From contig NZ_CP011533.1 of NCBI RefSeq assembly GCF_001704275.1, positions 7,316,001-7,380,000 of the forward strand: 64,000 bases of DNA, in the 5' to 3' direction. A program made the position numbers and the translations under genes. The stretch's first letter is position 1, and each line of letters starts with the position of its first letter. Shown piece by piece: positions 42,240 through 50,977 of the stretch. This DNA comes from Streptomyces noursei ATCC 11455 (GTDB lineage Bacteria > Actinomycetota > Actinomycetes > Streptomycetales > Streptomycetaceae). The notes under the pieces are model-generated. The model was not told the DNA's origin and searched no databases. It saw only the letters and a program-made list of their open reading frames with translations.

Positions 42240-43693
42240 GCAGTGGTGCTGAACTGGCCGCGATCCTGCGAGAGGAGCTGAATCGCTACTCTCCCGGTGA
42301 GAAGCTGCCATCGAGTCGCGCCCTGGTCGAGCGTCACCGGGTCAGCCCGGTGACGGTCTCCCGGGCGCTCGCCGAACTGGCCGCCGAGGGGCTGGTCGTC
42401 ACCCGCCCCGGTGCCGGGGCCTTCCGCGCCGAGCCGCGCCGCGCGACCCCGCCCCCGGTCGACACCTCCTGGCAGGAGATCGCGCTCAGCGCCGAACCGG
42501 CCGGCGACCAGGTGCCGCGCAGCGTCGACGCCTCCGGGGTGCTGGCCACGCTCTCCGCCCCCGGGCCCGGCGTCATCGAGCTCAACGGCGGCTATCTGCC
42601 GCCCGCCCTCCAGCCCGAACGCGCCCTGGCCGCCGCGCTGGCGCGGGCCGGCCGGCGGCCCGGCGCCTGGAGCCGCCCGGCGGTCGACGGGGTGCCGGAG
42701 CTGCGGGCCTGGTTCGCCCGGGAGATCGGCGGCCCCGGCGGCCCGCTCTCCGCCAACGACGTGCTGATCACCGCCGGCGGCCAGAGCGCCCTGACCGCCG
42801 CGCTGCGCGCCCTCGCCGCGCCCGGCGCCCCGGTCCTCGTCGAGTCGCCGACCTACCCCGGCATGCTCGCCGTCGCCCGGGCCTCCGGGCTGCGCCCGGT
42901 GCCGGTCCCGATGGACGCCGACGGGGTGCGCACCGATCTGCTCGCCGACGCCTTCAGGGTCAGCGGCGCCCGGCTGTTCGTCTGCCAGCCGCTGTTCCAG
43001 AACCCGTCCGGCGCGGTGCTGGCCGCCGAGCGCCGCCGGGAGGTGCTGCGGGTGGCCCGGGCGGCCGGCGCCTTCGTCGTGGAGGACGACTTCGCCCGGC
43101 TGCTGGGGCACGCCGACGGGCCCCCGCTGCCGCCGACCCTGCTCGCCGACGACCCGGACGGCACCGTGGTGCACGTCCGCTCGCTGACCAAGGCGACCTC
43201 GCCGAGCCTGCGGGTGGGCGCCCTGGCGGCCCGCGGCCCGGTGTTCGACCGGCTGCGCGCCATCCAGGTCGTCGACAGCTTCTTCGTGCCCGGCCCGCTC
43301 CAGGAGGCCGCCCTGGAACTCGTCGGCTCGCCCGCCTGGCCGCGTCATCTCCGCCTGATCGCGGGGGAGTTGACCTCCCGTCGGCAGACCGTCCGGGCCG
43401 CCCTGCAGCGCGAACTGCCGGCGCTGGCCGCGGCGGGCGCCGGGCAGCGCACCGCGCTCGGCGGCTACCACCTGTGGCTGCGGCTGCCGGACGGCACCGA
43501 CGAGGCGGCGCTGACCGGTGCGGCACTCCACGCGGGCGTCGCGGTCGCGGCCGGCCGCCCCTACTTCGCCGCCGAGCCGCCGGCCGCCCACCTCCGGCTG
43601 AGCTACGCCTCGGCGGCCGGCGCCGCCGAACTGACCGAGGGGGTCCGCCGGCTCCGCACCGCCTGCGACGAACTGGGCGTGCCGGTGGCCTGA
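42227..43693 (+). CDS. MocR-family GntR/aminotransferase-like regulator
   Basis: A 488-residue fusion. The N-terminal GntR winged helix (residues about 8-70; LPSSRALVERHRVSPVTVSRALAELAAEGLV) is joined by a linker to a fold-type I aminotransferase domain with VRSLTKATSPSLRVG holding the PLP-binding Lys. MocR regulators sense PLP-linked or amino ligands and usually control a divergent gene, here the EamA transporter. The ATG at 42227 shares bases with the divergent start codon and has no ribosome binding site, in keeping with a leaderless message. Ligand not predictable. Confidence 0.9.
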   Translation: MHERSSGAELAAILREELNRYSPGEKLPSSRALVERHRVSPVTVSRALAELAAEGLVVTRPGAGAFRAEPRRATPPPVDTSWQEIALSAEPAGDQVPRSVDASGVLATLSAPGPGVIELNGGYLPPALQPERALAAALARAGRRPGAWSRPAVDGVPELRAWFAREIGGPGGPLSANDVLITAGGQSALTAALRALAAPGAPVLVESPTYPGMLAVARASGLRPVPVPMDADGVRTDLLADAFRVSGARLFVCQPLFQNPSGAVLAAERRREVLRVARAAGAFVVEDDFARLLGHADGPPLPPTLLADDPDGTVVHVRSLTKATSPSLRVGALAARGPVFDRLRAIQVVDSFFVPGPLQEAALELVGSPAWPRHLRLIAGELTSRRQTVRAALQRELPALAAAGAGQRTALGGYHLWLRLPDGTDEAALTGAALHAGVAVAAGRPYFAAEPPAAHLRLSYASAAGAAELTEGVRRLRTACDELGVPVA

Positions 43694-43760
43694 ACGGGAC
43701 GGCGGGGCCGGCCCGGCAACCCGTTCGACGCGGACCCGACCCTTCTGCCACGCTCCGGGC

Positions 43761-44213
43761 ATGACTGCCCGCGCCCTCGACGGCTACGAGATCTCCACCG
43801 ACCCGGACCGCCTTGACTCCGGCCTGGTCCACGACTGGCTCGCCAACGACTCCTACTGGGCCCTGGGCCGTACCCGCGCGCACCACGACCGCGCCGTCGC
43901 CGGCTCGCTCAACTTCGGCCTGTACGAGGCGGCTTCGGGTCGTCAGGTCGCCTACGCCCGGGTCGTCACGGACCACGCCACCTTCGCCTGGCTCTGCGAC
44001 GTCTACGTCTCCCCCGACGACCGCGGCAAGGGCCTGGGCACCGCCCTGGTCGAGGAGATCGCCGAGCACCTGGCGTCGCACGGGCTGGCCCGGCTCACCC
44101 TCGCCACCAAGGACGCGCACGGCGTCTACGAGAAGGTCGGCTTCCGGCCGCTGGTCGCCCCCGAGCAGTGGATGACGCTGGGGCTGCTCGACCCGGGCCC
44201 GGTCGGTCCTTGA
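43761..44213 (+). CDS. GNAT-family N-acetyltransferase
   Basis: A 150-residue acetyltransferase. The acetyl-CoA pyrophosphate loop is VSPDDRGKGLGTALVEEI (about residues 90-107), preceded by the central strand TFAWLCDVYV and followed by GVYEKVGFRPL. It resembles single-domain GNATs that acetylate small amines or protein N-termini. The ATG at 43761 lies just after a short spacer from the MocR gene, 67 bp away, and the next gene starts 20 bp downstream, so a small operon is likely. Acceptor unknown. Confidence 0.88.
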   Translation: MTARALDGYEISTDPDRLDSGLVHDWLANDSYWALGRTRAHHDRAVAGSLNFGLYEAASGRQVAYARVVTDHATFAWLCDVYVSPDDRGKGLGTALVEEIAEHLASHGLARLTLATKDAHGVYEKVGFRPLVAPEQWMTLGLLDPGPVGP

Positions 44214-44233
44214 CCCGCGCCGGGATCCCGCCG

Positions 44234-45331
44234 ATGACCGAGAGCCCCGTCCCGCCGCCCGACGACTGGGCGGCCCGCGCGCTGCGCGACCTCGCCGCCG
44301 ACGCCGCGCCGACCCCGCTGCGGCCGGTGCGCCTGCCCGCCCTCCCGGAGATCGACCTGTATGTCAAGGACGAGTCGGCGCACCCCACCGGCAGCGTCAA
44401 GCACCGGCTGCTGCGCGAGCTGTACCGCGCCGCCGTCCAGGACGGGACCCTCACCGAGGGGACGCCGGTGGTGATGGGCAGCGGCGGCGCGGCGGCGGTG
44501 GCCGGGGCGTACTTCGCCCGGCTGCTGGGCCTGCCGTTCACCGCCGTCCTGCCGCGGACCGCGCCGGCCGCCGTCCACGACCGGATCGCGGCCCACGGCG
44601 GCCGGTGCCGGACTGGCGAACTGCCGCCCGCCGCCGTGCTGGAGGAGGCCCGGACGCTGGCCGGGCGCACCGGGGGCCACTTCCTCGACCATTTCGCCGC
44701 GGCCGGGCGGTCGCCGGACGGTCCGGCCCCGATGCCGGACCTCGGCACCGAGATCCTCGACGGGCTGCGGGGCGCCCGCCACCCCGTCCCGCGGTGGCTG
44801 GTGACCGGCGCCGGCACCGGCGCCACCTCCGCCTCCCTGGGTCGCCATCTGCGCCGCCACGGCCTGCCGACCCGGCTGGCCGTCGCCGACCCGGAACACT
44901 CCGCCTACTTCCCGGCCTGGGCGAGCGGCTGCGACGACTACGCGACGGGGATGCCGTCCCGGATCCCGGGCATCGGCCGCCCGCGCACCGAACCCGGCTT
45001 CCGGCCGGAGCTGATCGACCTGGTCGTCCCGGTCCCGGACGCCGCCTCCGTCGCCGCGATGCGCTGGCTGCACCGGACCGCCGGGCTGGCCTGCGGCCCG
45101 GCGACCGGCACCGCGCTGTGGGCGGCCTGCCACCTCGCCGCGCGCCTGCGGGCCGAGGGCACCGGGGGCGGCCTGGTCCTCCTCGCCGGGGACGGCGCGG
45201 AGCCGTACCGCACCACCCACCTCGACGCCGGCTGGCTGGCCGCCAAGGGGCTCGAACCGGCCCCGTACGAGGCCGGGTTGGCGCGCTTCGCGGAGAGCGG
45301 CCGGTGGACCTGGCCGCCCGCGCCCCGCTGA
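44234..45331 (+). CDS. PLP fold-type II enzyme (cysteine synthase/threonine synthase-like)
   Basis: A 365-residue tryptophan-synthase-beta-like PLP enzyme. The PLP lysine is in HPTGSVKHRLL (about residue 55), the glycine-rich phosphate loop is TGAGTGATSASLG, and VVMGSGGAAAVAGAYFARLLGLPFTAVLP is the characteristic asparagine-loop region, although the usual Asn of the loop is replaced (GSGGAA). The family includes cysteine synthase and cystathionine beta-synthase. The start could be the ATG at 44234 or a TTG 24 bp upstream; neither has a strong ribosome binding site. Likely cotranscribed with the GNAT gene. The reaction is not certain. Confidence 0.82.
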   Translation: MTESPVPPPDDWAARALRDLAADAAPTPLRPVRLPALPEIDLYVKDESAHPTGSVKHRLLRELYRAAVQDGTLTEGTPVVMGSGGAAAVAGAYFARLLGLPFTAVLPRTAPAAVHDRIAAHGGRCRTGELPPAAVLEEARTLAGRTGGHFLDHFAAAGRSPDGPAPMPDLGTEILDGLRGARHPVPRWLVTGAGTGATSASLGRHLRRHGLPTRLAVADPEHSAYFPAWASGCDDYATGMPSRIPGIGRPRTEPGFRPELIDLVVPVPDAASVAAMRWLHRTAGLACGPATGTALWAACHLAARLRAEGTGGGLVLLAGDGAEPYRTTHLDAGWLAAKGLEPAPYEAGLARFAESGRWTWPPAPR

Positions 45332-45355
45332 GCCGGCGGCGGCCCGCCCGGCACC

Positions 45356-46123
45356 TCACGCCCCGGCGCCCGGACCCCGGCCCGGCCGCCCGGCCGCCCG
45401 CATCAGCCAGGCGTTGGCCGCCGCGACCCGGCCGCCGACCTGCAGCTTGGCGTAGGCGTGCTCCAGGTGCTTGTCCACCGTGCGGGGGCTGATCGCCAGC
45501 CGGTGCGCGATCTGCTGGTTGGTCAGACCGTCGGCGAGCAGGCACAGCACGGCCGATTCGCGACGGGTGACCAGGTCCCCGGCCGGGGCCGGCGGGGCGA
45601 GGCGGCCCATCACCCGGCTGAGGCGGGCGCGCAGCAGCACCGCGGCGGCCACGTCCGCGTCGCTGAAGTCGCTGCCGTGGCGGTCCCGGCTGACCACCAC
45701 CGAGACCCGCCGTGGAACGCCCGCGGCATAGCCCGCCGGGAAGGACATGGCCAGCTGCCGCTCGGCCCCGAACGGCCGGTAGACATCGGGGTAGACCGGG
45801 AGCGCGTGGAACTCGCCGGGGGTCTGCAGCGCCGAGCGGCGCAGCGGGACGCCGCTGCCGATCCGGGTGTGCCGGACGAAGGAGTCGCACCACCACCCGC
45901 GGTCGAACGCGTCCAGCACGTCCCGGCTCAGCAGGTCGTCCGGGAGGGTGCGCAGCGGATGGGCGGGGTCGGGGCGGGGCGACCAGATGATGCTGTCGCC
46001 GGGCAGCGCGCCGAGCAGCAGCGGCAGCAGCGCCGGAACCAGGGTGTCCTCGTCCACGGCGTCGATCAGGAGGTCGACGACGGAGAGGATGCGCCGCAGG
46101 CCGGCCTCCGCGGCCGCGCTCAT
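45356..46123 (-). CDS. LuxR-family transcriptional regulator
   Basis: A 255-residue regulator. The C-terminal LuxR helix-turn-helix is clear (TRRESAVLCLLADGLTNQQIAHRLAISPRTVDKHLEHAYAKL, about residues 187-232). The N-terminal 180 residues form a sensor-like domain that I do not recognise; it has no phosphoacceptor receiver motif. The ATG at 46123 is the only good start before the frame runs into the next gene's terminator. It is the downstream neighbour of a SAM methyltransferase gene on the same strand, separated by 131 bp and a hairpin, so probably transcribed separately. Confidence 0.87.
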   Translation of the reverse strand: MSAAAEAGLRRILSVVDLLIDAVDEDTLVPALLPLLLGALPGDSIIWSPRPDPAHPLRTLPDDLLSRDVLDAFDRGWWCDSFVRHTRIGSGVPLRRSALQTPGEFHALPVYPDVYRPFGAERQLAMSFPAGYAAGVPRRVSVVVSRDRHGSDFSDADVAAAVLLRARLSRVMGRLAPPAPAGDLVTRRESAVLCLLADGLTNQQIAHRLAISPRTVDKHLEHAYAKLQVGGRVAAANAWLMRAAGRPGRGPGAGA

Positions 46124-46212
46124 ACATCCAGCCTGCCGAGCCCTCCGGCCCGGGTCAAGGCCGCTCGGAGCGGTTCCCGGGGCGTTGCCGGGAACCGCCC
46201 GGAGCGGGGCCG

Positions 46213-46241
46213 CCCGGCCGGCCGGGGGAAGACCGGCCGGG
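46213..46241 (-). terminator. Hairpin after the SAM methyltransferase gene
   Basis: CCCGGCCGG pairs with CCGGCCGGG across 11 nt, 14 bp beyond the methyltransferase stop. Confidence 0.6.
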
Positions 46242-46254
46242 GGCGTCGGGCGGG

Positions 46255-47358
46255 TCAGCGCCCGACGGCATAGACGCGGTTGACCGGGCTCTGGGCCGCC
46301 AGTCGCCAGTGGTGCAGCCCGGCCGCGTCGGCGAGTTCCCGCAGCGCCCGCTCGCCCGCGTGGTTCCCCAGGGCCTGCGGGCCGTGCTGGGCCAGCGCGG
46401 ACGGCAGGCAGACGGCCACCGAGGCGGCGGTCAGCACCCGGCCGACCGGGTTGGCGTTCTCGTCCGCGTGCGGGGAGGCGTTCGGTTCCACGATCATGCA
46501 GGTGCCGTCCTCGGCGAGGGCGTGCTCGGCGTGCCGGAGCGCGGCGCCCGGGTCGCCGATGTCGTGCAGGCAGTCGAAGTAGGTGATCAGGTCGAAGTCC
46601 TCGCCGGGGAAGTCGTCGGCGCCCGCCACCTCGAAGGTCACCCGGTCGGCCACGCCCTGCTCGGCGGCGATCCCGCGGGCCGCCTCCACGGACGGGCGGT
46701 GGAAGTCGTAGCCGGTGAAGCGGGAGTTGGGGAACGCCCGCGCCATCAGCGCCGTCGAGTAGCCGTAACCGCATCCGACGTCCGCCACCGCGGCCCCGCG
46801 CTCCAGCTTCTCCACCACGCCGTCCAGCGAGGCCAGCCATTCGGGCACCAGCGACGCCGCGTAACCGGGACGGAAGAACTTCGCGGTGCCCTCGAAAAGC
46901 GCCGCTCCGTGTTCCTCCCAGCCGATGCCCTCGCCGGTGCGGAACGCCTCCATCAGGCTGTCCTCGGTGGCGTACAGCGCCTGCAGCACGGTGAAGAAGC
47001 CGGCCGCGTAGCTGGGCAGCCCGGACTCGGCGAGGACCGCGGCGTGCTCGTCCGGGAGCAGATAGGTGTCGCGGTCCGGCGCGTACATCACGTACCCGCC
47101 GGCCACCTGGGCCGCCAGCCACTCCCGGACGTACCGCTCGACCAGCCCGGTGCGGGCGGCGAGCTGGGCGGAGGTCAGCGGGCCGACGCCGGCCATCGCC
47201 CGGTACAGCCCGAGCCGGTCGCCGAGAGAGGTGCACAGGCCCGCGACCGCGGCCCCGCCGTCGGTGATCACCCGCTCCAGGAACGCGCTCACCCGTTCCT
47301 GCCGGGTGGTCCCGCCGTCGCCGATGGCGCCCGGTGCGGCCGGGGCGGACACCGCCAT
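46255..47358 (-). CDS. SAM-dependent methyltransferase with N-terminal winged helix
   Basis: A 367-residue protein. Residues about 20-110 form a winged-helix dimerisation-type domain (GDRLGLYRAMAGVGPLTSAQLAARTGLVERYVREWLAAQ), followed by a class I methyltransferase domain with motif I VADVGCGYGYSTALMARAFP, VTFEVAGADDFPGEDFDLITYFDCLHD and a GTCMIVEP strand. This architecture matches Rv2258c-like methyltransferases. The ATG at 47358 follows GAGGAGG at eight nucleotides. It is divergent from the DUF1059 gene across 131 bp. Substrate unknown; small aromatic or lipid acceptors are typical. Confidence 0.9.
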   Translation of the reverse strand: MAVSAPAAPGAIGDGGTTRQERVSAFLERVITDGGAAVAGLCTSLGDRLGLYRAMAGVGPLTSAQLAARTGLVERYVREWLAAQVAGGYVMYAPDRDTYLLPDEHAAVLAESGLPSYAAGFFTVLQALYATEDSLMEAFRTGEGIGWEEHGAALFEGTAKFFRPGYAASLVPEWLASLDGVVEKLERGAAVADVGCGYGYSTALMARAFPNSRFTGYDFHRPSVEAARGIAAEQGVADRVTFEVAGADDFPGEDFDLITYFDCLHDIGDPGAALRHAEHALAEDGTCMIVEPNASPHADENANPVGRVLTAASVAVCLPSALAQHGPQALGNHAGERALRELADAAGLHHWRLAAQSPVNRVYAVGR

Positions 47359-47489
47359 GGCCGTCACCTCCTCGCCTTGCTGCCTCCACTGCACCAGCTC
47401 CGGCCGCCGTCGCGCCATACGCGGTTCCCCGTATACGCGCGGCGCGGCGGGCCCCGGCGGCCGACACTGGGGACGAGGAGGTGGTGGTG

Positions 47490-47681
47490 ATGCGCAAGTT
47501 GATCGACTGCCGGGACCACCCCAGTGAGACGCGGTGCACCCTCGTCCTCATCGGCGAGGAGGAGGAAGTGCTCCGCGCCGCCGCCGAGCACGCGGTCTCC
47601 GCGCACGGCCGCACGGACGGCCCCGAACTGCGCGCGCAGCTCCGCAGGTCCCTCAGGAACGAGACGCCGCAGCCCGCCTGA
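47490..47681 (+). CDS. DUF1059 family protein
   Basis: A 63-residue protein opening MRKLIDCRDHPSETRCTLVLIGEEEEVL, which is the DUF1059 signature with conserved Cys residues and an acidic helix, and continuing with AAEHAVSAHG. The ATG at 47490 follows GAGGAGG. These small proteins are common in actinobacteria and have no known function; two Cys residues and one His could bind a metal, which is speculation. It stands between the divergent methyltransferase and the DMFase-like lipoprotein gene. Confidence 0.85.
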   Translation: MRKLIDCRDHPSETRCTLVLIGEEEEVLRAAAEHAVSAHGRTDGPELRAQLRRSLRNETPQPA

Positions 47682-47877
47682 GCCGACGGGGGAGCGGCGG
47701 CCCGAGCCCGGCCGTCCCCGCGGGGCGGCCGGGCCCCGGGTGCCCCGGGCGGGCCCCCGATACCCGCGTTCGGGCCCGCTGCGGTCGTCCGGTCGCGCCG
47801 CCGGGCGCAGGATCGTCCTGGAACGGATCGTCCTGGGACGGACCACGCACCAGGAACGCACGGACGGGAGCGACCCG

Positions 47878-49452
47878 ATGGCGGACGGCGCCGCACGCGA
47901 CGCGGGGGAGCGCCGCGCCGCGGACCGGCCGCCCGCCGGCCTGGACCGCCGGCACTTCCTCGGCGCCGCCACCGGCATCGCGGCCCTGGCCACCGGCCTG
48001 ACCGGCTGCGACTCCCCGGGCGGCACCCGCGGCCACCGGCCCGCGGACCCGCTCACCGCCGAGCGCGCCCGCCCCGGCAGCCCGGACTGGCGGCTGCGTG
48101 CCACCGGCCCGCCGGAGGCGATCGAGGGCTATGCGGACCGGGTGAGCGTGCTGCCCGGCGAGGAGTTCGGCCTGCACGTCTCCACCACCGCGCCCGGCTT
48201 CCGCATCCGCGCCTACCGGGTCGGCTGGTACGGCGGCGCCCAGGCGCGGCTGGTGTGGCGCTCGGAGCGGCTCGCCGGGCGGCGCGGCCCGGACCCGCGG
48301 CTGCTGGCCGCGACCCGGACGGTGGTGGCCGGCTGGCCGCGCACCACGGCCGTCCGCACCGACGGCTGGCCGCCCGGCGCCTATCTGCTCCGCCTCGACG
48401 CCGACCACGGCCACCAGCGGTACGTCCCGCTGATCGTCCGCTCGGCCGGCGCCGCGGGCCGCACCGCCCTGATGCACGCGGTGACGACCTGGCAGGCGTA
48501 CAACGCCTGGGGCGGCCACAGCCTCTACCGGGGCCGGGACGGCGCCTACGCCACCCGCTCGCTGGCGGTCACCTTCGACCGCCCCTACGACGCCACCGGC
48601 GCCGAGAAGTTCCTGGTCTACGAGCGCGCCCTGGTGGTGCTGGCCGAACGCCTGGGCCTGCCGCTGGCCTACACCACCTCGGTGGACGTCCACCGCGACC
48701 CGTCCGCGCTGCGCGGCGCCACCGCCGTGGTCTCCCTCGGCCACGACGAATACTGGACGCCGCAGCAGCGCGCGCACGTCACCCGGGCCCGCGACAGCGG
48801 CACCAACGTCGCCTTCCTGGGCGCCAACGCCTGCTTCCGCCGGGTCCGTCTGGACGCCGGCCAGGACGGCCCGCTGCGCACCGTGACCTGCTACAAGACC
48901 GCCTACCGCGACGACCCGGGGTTCGCCGACCACCGCGACCCGCCCACCCACGACTTCCGCGCGCCGCCCGCCGCCGACCCGGAGTCGGCCCTGACCGGCG
49001 TGTTCTACGAGGGCTACCCGACGGACGCGCCCTACGTGGTGCACGGCGCCGGCCACTGGCTCTTCGAGGGCACCGGCGTCAGGACCGGCGACGCCTTCCC
49101 GCACCTGGTCGGCGTGGAGTACGACCGGGTCACGCCCGAGGCCCCCACCCCCGCCGACCTGGAGATCGTCGCGCACTCCCCGCTGGTCTGCCAGGGTCGC
49201 GCCAGCCACGCCGACTCCGCCTACTACACCGTCCCCGGCGGAGCCGGCGTCTTCGCCACCGGCACCATGCGCTGGGTCGAGGCCCTCATGGCGGGCACCC
49301 GGGACGACGGTCGCGACCACGGTATGGACCGCCGCACCGGTGCCTTCGTCACCCGCACCACCGAGAACCTGCTGCGCGCCTTCGCCGCGGGCCCGGCGGC
49401 GCACCACCGCCCGGCGCCGGAACCGAACACCGGCCGGGTGTACGGGACATGA
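47878..49452 (+). CDS. Tat lipoprotein resembling the C-terminal part of N,N-dimethylformamidase large subunit
   Basis: A 524-residue exported protein. The N-terminus has a Tat motif (DRRHFLGAATG) and a lipobox (LATGLTGC, Cys about residue 43), predicting an exported lipoprotein. The mature chain matches the DMFase large-subunit-like family, with GFRIRAYRVGWYGGA, TTWQAYNAWGGHSLY, RPYDATGAEKFLVYE, VSLGHDEYWTPQQRAHV and AFLGANACFRRV. True DMFase binds iron through Tyr/Glu residues; here HDEYW could be the equivalent site. Activity toward formamides has not been shown for these exported relatives. The ATG at 47878 follows CGGGAG. Monocistronic. Confidence 0.85.
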   Translation: MADGAARDAGERRAADRPPAGLDRRHFLGAATGIAALATGLTGCDSPGGTRGHRPADPLTAERARPGSPDWRLRATGPPEAIEGYADRVSVLPGEEFGLHVSTTAPGFRIRAYRVGWYGGAQARLVWRSERLAGRRGPDPRLLAATRTVVAGWPRTTAVRTDGWPPGAYLLRLDADHGHQRYVPLIVRSAGAAGRTALMHAVTTWQAYNAWGGHSLYRGRDGAYATRSLAVTFDRPYDATGAEKFLVYERALVVLAERLGLPLAYTTSVDVHRDPSALRGATAVVSLGHDEYWTPQQRAHVTRARDSGTNVAFLGANACFRRVRLDAGQDGPLRTVTCYKTAYRDDPGFADHRDPPTHDFRAPPAADPESALTGVFYEGYPTDAPYVVHGAGHWLFEGTGVRTGDAFPHLVGVEYDRVTPEAPTPADLEIVAHSPLVCQGRASHADSAYYTVPGGAGVFATGTMRWVEALMAGTRDDGRDHGMDRRTGAFVTRTTENLLRAFAAGPAAHHRPAPEPNTGRVYGT

Positions 49453-49534
49453 GCCGGCCGACCCCCGGCCCGGCCCCCGGCGCCGTGTGACGGCCGGGTC
49501 CCTTCCCCGGTCCGGGGCCGCCCTCCGCCCCCTC

Positions 49535-49625
49535 TTGCTCGGGTGAGCAAATCTCCCTTGCTCGGTCGAGCAAAACATCTTGCTCGGGCGAGCAAACGCG
49601 GCTACTGTCTTGCTCATGCAAGCAA
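49535..49625 (+). promoter_or_regulatory. Four tandem 16-bp palindromes over a leaderless promoter
   Basis: TTGCTCGGGTGAGCAA (49535-49550), TTGCTCGGTCGAGCAA (49558-49573), TTGCTCGGGCGAGCAA (49580-49595) and TTGCTCATGCAAGCAA (49610-49625) share TTGCTC...AGCAA ends. Site 3 coincides with a TTGCTC -35 (49580-49585), 17 bp before TACTGT (49603-49608); site 4 covers the predicted transcription start and the ATG of the TetR gene (49616). This is an autorepression array for the TetR protein. Confidence 0.75.
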
Positions 49626-50263
49626 AGAACAGCACGGCCAAGCAAAAGGCGACGCGCAGGACCGGGCAGCCCTCGTTCACCGAGTCGGGCCGCCGGGCCC
49701 AGATCGTCGCCGCGGCGATCGACGTCATCGCCGAGGTCGGCTATCACCGGGCCTCGTTCGCGAAGATCGCGGAGCGCGCCGGGCTGAGCAGCACGGGGAT
49801 GATCTCCTACCACTTCGACGGCCGGGACGACCTGATGCGCGAGGTCGTCACCGAGGTGATGCGGCTCGCGGACGGCTTCGTCCGCCCGCGCATCGAGGCC
49901 CACGAGAGCTACGCGGCCCGCCTGCGCGCCTCCATCGAGGGCAATCTCGACCTGTTCGCCGAGTACCCCAACCACCTCGCGGCGATCGTCGAGATCCTCG
50001 GCAACCTCCGCGGCGAGGACCCCGGCATGGTCGCCTTCCTCGGCACGACGGAGGCGAACCTCGCGGTCCAGGTGGAGCAGCTCCGCAAGGCGCAGCGCGC
50101 CGGCGAGTTCTGCGACTTCGACCCGTGGGTGATGATGCGCGCGATCCGCGCCGCCATCGACGACGTGGTGCGCCGCGCCACCCACGATCCCGATCTCGAT
50201 GTACGGGCCGCCGGCCGGGAGTTGGCGGACCTGTTCGACCGCGCCACCAGGAGGGCGTCATGA
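49616..50263 (+). CDS. TetR-family transcriptional repressor
   Basis: A 215-residue TetR regulator: N-terminal DNA-binding domain (residues about 20-70, RRAQIVAAAIDVIAEVGYHRASFAKIAERAGLSSTGMISYHF) and a C-terminal helical ligand domain of the AcrR/BetI type. The ATG at 49616 lies 7 bp after a TACTGT -10 element and inside the last of four palindromes, so the mRNA is probably leaderless and the gene autorepressed. Its stop overlaps the membrane protein gene (ATGA), and a flavin hydroxylase follows, forming a three-gene operon. The inducer is probably an aromatic compound, from the operon content; this is inference. Confidence 0.93.
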   Translation: MQAKNSTAKQKATRRTGQPSFTESGRRAQIVAAAIDVIAEVGYHRASFAKIAERAGLSSTGMISYHFDGRDDLMREVVTEVMRLADGFVRPRIEAHESYAARLRASIEGNLDLFAEYPNHLAAIVEILGNLRGEDPGMVAFLGTTEANLAVQVEQLRKAQRAGEFCDFDPWVMMRAIRAAIDDVVRRATHDPDLDVRAAGRELADLFDRATRRAS

Positions 50264-50970
50264 CCGCGGACACGGGGGCACACACCATGGCCACGCACCG
50301 GGCACCAGGGACCGACGCGGACGGGGCCCTCGCGGCGGCCGCCCGGCGTCGCACGAAGGCGCTGCGCCGCCGGCTCGCCGCGCAGCTCCTCTTCGAACTG
50401 GTCCTCCCGCTCGGCTCCTACTACGGACTGCGCGCGGCCGGCCTCGACCAGTGGCTCGCGATGGCCGTCGGCGGCGCGCTGCTGCTGCCGTGGATCGTCT
50501 ACGGCATCGTGCGGCAGCGCCGGGTGGAGGCGATGGCGGTGTTCACGCTGAGCCTGGTGGTGATCGGCACGGTGCTGACCCTGGTCTCCGGCAGCCCCCG
50601 GGTGGTGATGATCCGGGACAGCTGGCTGACCGCGGCGATCGGCCTCTGGGTGCTCGGCACGCTGTTCACCCGGCGCCCGTTCATCATGACCGCCTCGCGC
50701 GGCATCGTCATCGCCAAGGTCGGCGAGGCCGGACTGGTCGAGTGGGAGGCGCGGTGGGACACCGAGCCGACGTTCCGTCATCACCTGCGGCTGGTCACGG
50801 CGGTGTGGGGCGCGGTCTTCCTGCTCGACGCGGTGCTGCGGGTGGTGCTGGCGTACACGATCCCGGTGGACGCCTTCCCGCTCACCAGCACCGTGCTGTG
50901 GCTGGTGATGCTCGGCGGACTGCTCACCTGGCACAACTGGTACCTCACCCGGCACGGCATGAAGCTGTAG
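50260..50970 (+). CDS. VC0807-type multipass membrane protein
   Basis: A 236-residue membrane protein with about six hydrophobic segments (for example [54 protein letters not shown]) of the VC0807 family. It has no catalytic or transport motif that I recognise. The start ATG lies in the stop codon overlap with the TetR gene (ATGA); another ATG 27 bp further is possible. The flavin hydroxylase gene begins 7 bp downstream. Location suggests cotranscription and a membrane role accompanying the hydroxylase; precise function unknown. Confidence 0.82.
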   Translation: MTADTGAHTMATHRAPGTDADGALAAAARRRTKALRRRLAAQLLFELVLPLGSYYGLRAAGLDQWLAMAVGGALLLPWIVYGIVRQRRVEAMAVFTLSLVVIGTVLTLVSGSPRVVMIRDSWLTAAIGLWVLGTLFTRRPFIMTASRGIVIAKVGEAGLVEWEARWDTEPTFRHHLRLVTAVWGAVFLLDAVLRVVLAYTIPVDAFPLTSTVLWLVMLGGLLTWHNWYLTRHGMKL

Positions 50971-50977
50971 GGGAGCC

